From positions 1-64,000 of the forward strand of contig NZ_PNCI01000007.1 of the NCBI RefSeq assembly GCF_005887095.1: a DNA stretch of 64,000 nucleotides, in the 5' to 3' direction. The translations under genes and the position numbers were made by a program. The notes beneath the pieces are model-generated. The model ran no database searches. It was not told the origin of the DNA and saw only the letters and a program-made list of their open reading frames with translations. Source of the DNA: Pseudoalteromonas rubra (GTDB taxonomy: Bacteria > Pseudomonadota > Gammaproteobacteria > Enterobacterales > Alteromonadaceae). How positions within the stretch are numbered: position 1 is the stretch's first letter; every line of letters starts with the position of its first letter. Shown here in pieces: positions 63,601 through 64,000 of the stretch.

Positions 63601-64000
63601 TGAATGGCGTAGTACTGCCCATGGGGAACAAATCTATGATAGAACCACGCACGGCAAATTCACCATGCTCCATCACCTGTTGCACATTGCGATAACCGGC
63701 CTGTGCCAATGTTTCTTTCAGCTTTTGTGCATCCAGCGAGTCGCCTACTTTGAATTGCAGGGCGTTGCCGTAAATAAACTCTGGCGGTGCGGTGCGCAAC
63801 ATTAAGGTCGACACGGGCAGCAGTAAGACGCCCTGATGTTGATGGCGTAAAGAGTTCAGGCTGGCAAGACGCTGTGAGATAATGTCCTGGTGCGGCGAAA
63901 AGTGATCGTAAGGTAAGGTTTCCCAGTCGGGGAAAACATGGACTTTGTCTTCGTCCAGCAAGTAACCCAGCTCAGTTTCAAGTCGCAGCGCGCTTGGCGT
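60677..64000 (-). CDS. mfd: transcription-repair coupling factor, 5' end outside the window
   Basis: 1107 residues visible; the frame is open to the right edge, so the N-terminus (probably 40-60 residues) is missing. Mfd displaces stalled RNA polymerase and recruits UvrA. Parts seen: UvrB-like N-terminal region (FPDWETLPYDHFSPHQD, RGSIIDLFP), RNA-polymerase-interacting CarD-like domain (PIVHLDHGVGRYLG), RecG-like helicase with Walker A DRLVCGDVGFGKTEVAMRA, DEEH box VDEEHRFG, TATPIPRTL and RGRVGRS, then the TRCF C-terminal domain. Overlaps csiV. Confidence 0.97.
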   Translation of the reverse strand, partial: TPSALRLETELGYLLDEDKVHVFPDWETLPYDHFSPHQDIISQRLASLNSLRHQHQGVLLLPVSTLMLRTAPPEFIYGNALQFKVGDSLDAQKLKETLAQAGYRNVQQVMEHGEFAVRGSIIDLFPMGSTTPFRLDFFDDELDSIRLFDIETQRSSEQIKSIDLLPAHEFPTNDEDIERFRIAYRETFGASSEQDSIYMQVTRGNWPAGIEYYLPLFYEQVATIFDYLPEQAVFMHLGDIEQAASEFWLDVNKRYESRRVDPLRPLLEPVRLYQNVETLFEGFARYPRIRLSEASLGTKAGHTNLGASLVTDVRVDHKQSDPYKPLLDYITTQKKNKGRVLFSVESDGRRESLMTLLKPSGLKLKEFDSFSDFVGARNDVGLIVSPLERSVLLDGTKPLSILTEQELLGIKVSQRRRRKHKYDQGQDALIRNLAELKEGQPIVHLDHGVGRYLGLQTIDAAGVATEFVTIIYANDAKLYVPVSALHMLSRYSGGEEASAPLHKLGSDVWEKAKRRAAEKVRDVAAELLDIYAKRQSKPGHLFKLDGQAYREFSDTFPFEETDDQRNAIDAVLGDMQTPLAMDRLVCGDVGFGKTEVAMRAAFVAINDNKQVAVLVPTTLLAQQHYENFRDRFASLPIEVGVLSRFNSTKEQKDTLDKLENGQLDIVIGTHKLLQQSIKYKDLGLLIVDEEHRFGVRQKEKIKQLRADVDILTLTATPIPRTLNMAMSGMRDLSIIATPPAKRLAVKTFVQERNDEVIREAILREIKRGGQVYFLHNNVETIDKTAADIAALVPEASIAIAHGQMREKELEQLMSDFYHQKHNVLVCTTIIETGIDIPSANTIIMDRADKLGLAQMHQLRGRVGRSHHQAYAYLLTRNSQTLTKDAVKRLQAIESLEDLGAGFALATHDLEIRGAGELLGDEQSGQIQTVGFTLYMEMLEQAVQALKEGKEPTLENLLQQQSDVDLKIPALLPDDYIHDVNMRLSMYKRIASANNEEALDELKVELIDRFGLLPDAAKNLFSIQLLKSKAAKLGITKVEANQKGGYFEFSASTTVNPTFIIALIQSNPAVYRMEGASKLRFNIEEKNGQERLKLVNAMIDDFQKKAVA

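Overview
The window is a stretch of gammaproteobacterial chromosome, most likely from the order Alteromonadales and probably Pseudoalteromonas. Support comes from gene order (gyrA-serC-aroA-cmk-rpsA-ihfB-lapA-lapB-pyrF, sppA-ansA with a YdjA-type nitroreductase nearby, nrdA-nrdB-yfaE, csiV next to mfd), from protein similarity to gamma-proteobacterial families, and from several families common in marine Alteromonadales/Vibrionales (DUF3080, DUF3718, CsiV, CPXCG zinc ribbon). The genus is an inference. No prophage, insertion sequence, CRISPR array or integrative element was seen; both strands are densely coded.

Layout. 1-340: three tandem tRNA-Val(GAC) genes in a 110-bp repeat with their promoter. 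0.4-6.2 kb: DUF3080 lipoprotein and NorM-type MATE pump, riboflavin synthase, a CPXCG zinc ribbon, a fructosamine-kinase-like protein lacking both catalytic acids, a DUF445 membrane protein and a small secreted protein. 6.8-9.4 kb: a lipoprotein amidohydrolase followed by a paralogue without metal ligands. 9.6-11.5 kb: a LytS-type histidine kinase and LytTR response regulator. 11.5-21.4 kb: pyruvate kinase divergent from 6-phosphogluconate dehydrogenase, asparaginase I, SppA, FadH, DoxX, nitroreductase. 21.5-24.7 kb: a histidine-rich TonB-dependent receptor, probably for zinc, divergent from yaeQ across two Zur-box-like sequences. 24.7-30.2 kb: the class Ia ribonucleotide reductase operon with NrdR and DnaA boxes, then a HAD phosphatase and ubiG. 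30.4-40.8 kb: the gyrA to pyrF housekeeping run. 40.9-47.5 kb: small proteins, a fungal-type cytosine deaminase, tRNA-Ser(UGA), FklB, a secreted GH18 chitinase, asnS and a P-loop kinase-like protein. 47.6-54.8 kb: a KamA-like radical SAM protein and the biotin locus (bioA divergent from bioBFCD) with a BirA-type operator; the bioBFCD run continues into an ExbD-like membrane protein and a Rof-like Rho inhibitor. 54.9-64 kb: a NIT-domain chemoreceptor, a mini 2OG-Fe(II) oxygenase, small envelope proteins, a GNAT acetyltransferase, csiV and mfd, which runs off the right edge.

Genes working together: NrdA/NrdB/YfaE make and maintain ribonucleotide reductase. BioC and BioF/A/D/B cover biotin synthesis from malonyl thioester priming to ring closure. 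LapA/LapB control LPS synthesis. PykA and Gnd share a divergent control region with HexR-like and LacI-like operator candidates. The chitinase and zinc receptor fit a marine particle-associated lifestyle.

No single large new system is evident. The best leads are the kinase-dead fructosamine-kinase homologue with a new CxxC, the active/inactive amidohydrolase pair, the Rof and ExbD-like genes appended to the biotin operon, the KamA-like enzyme with altered substrate-site residues, and an intrinsic terminator between nrdA and nrdB.
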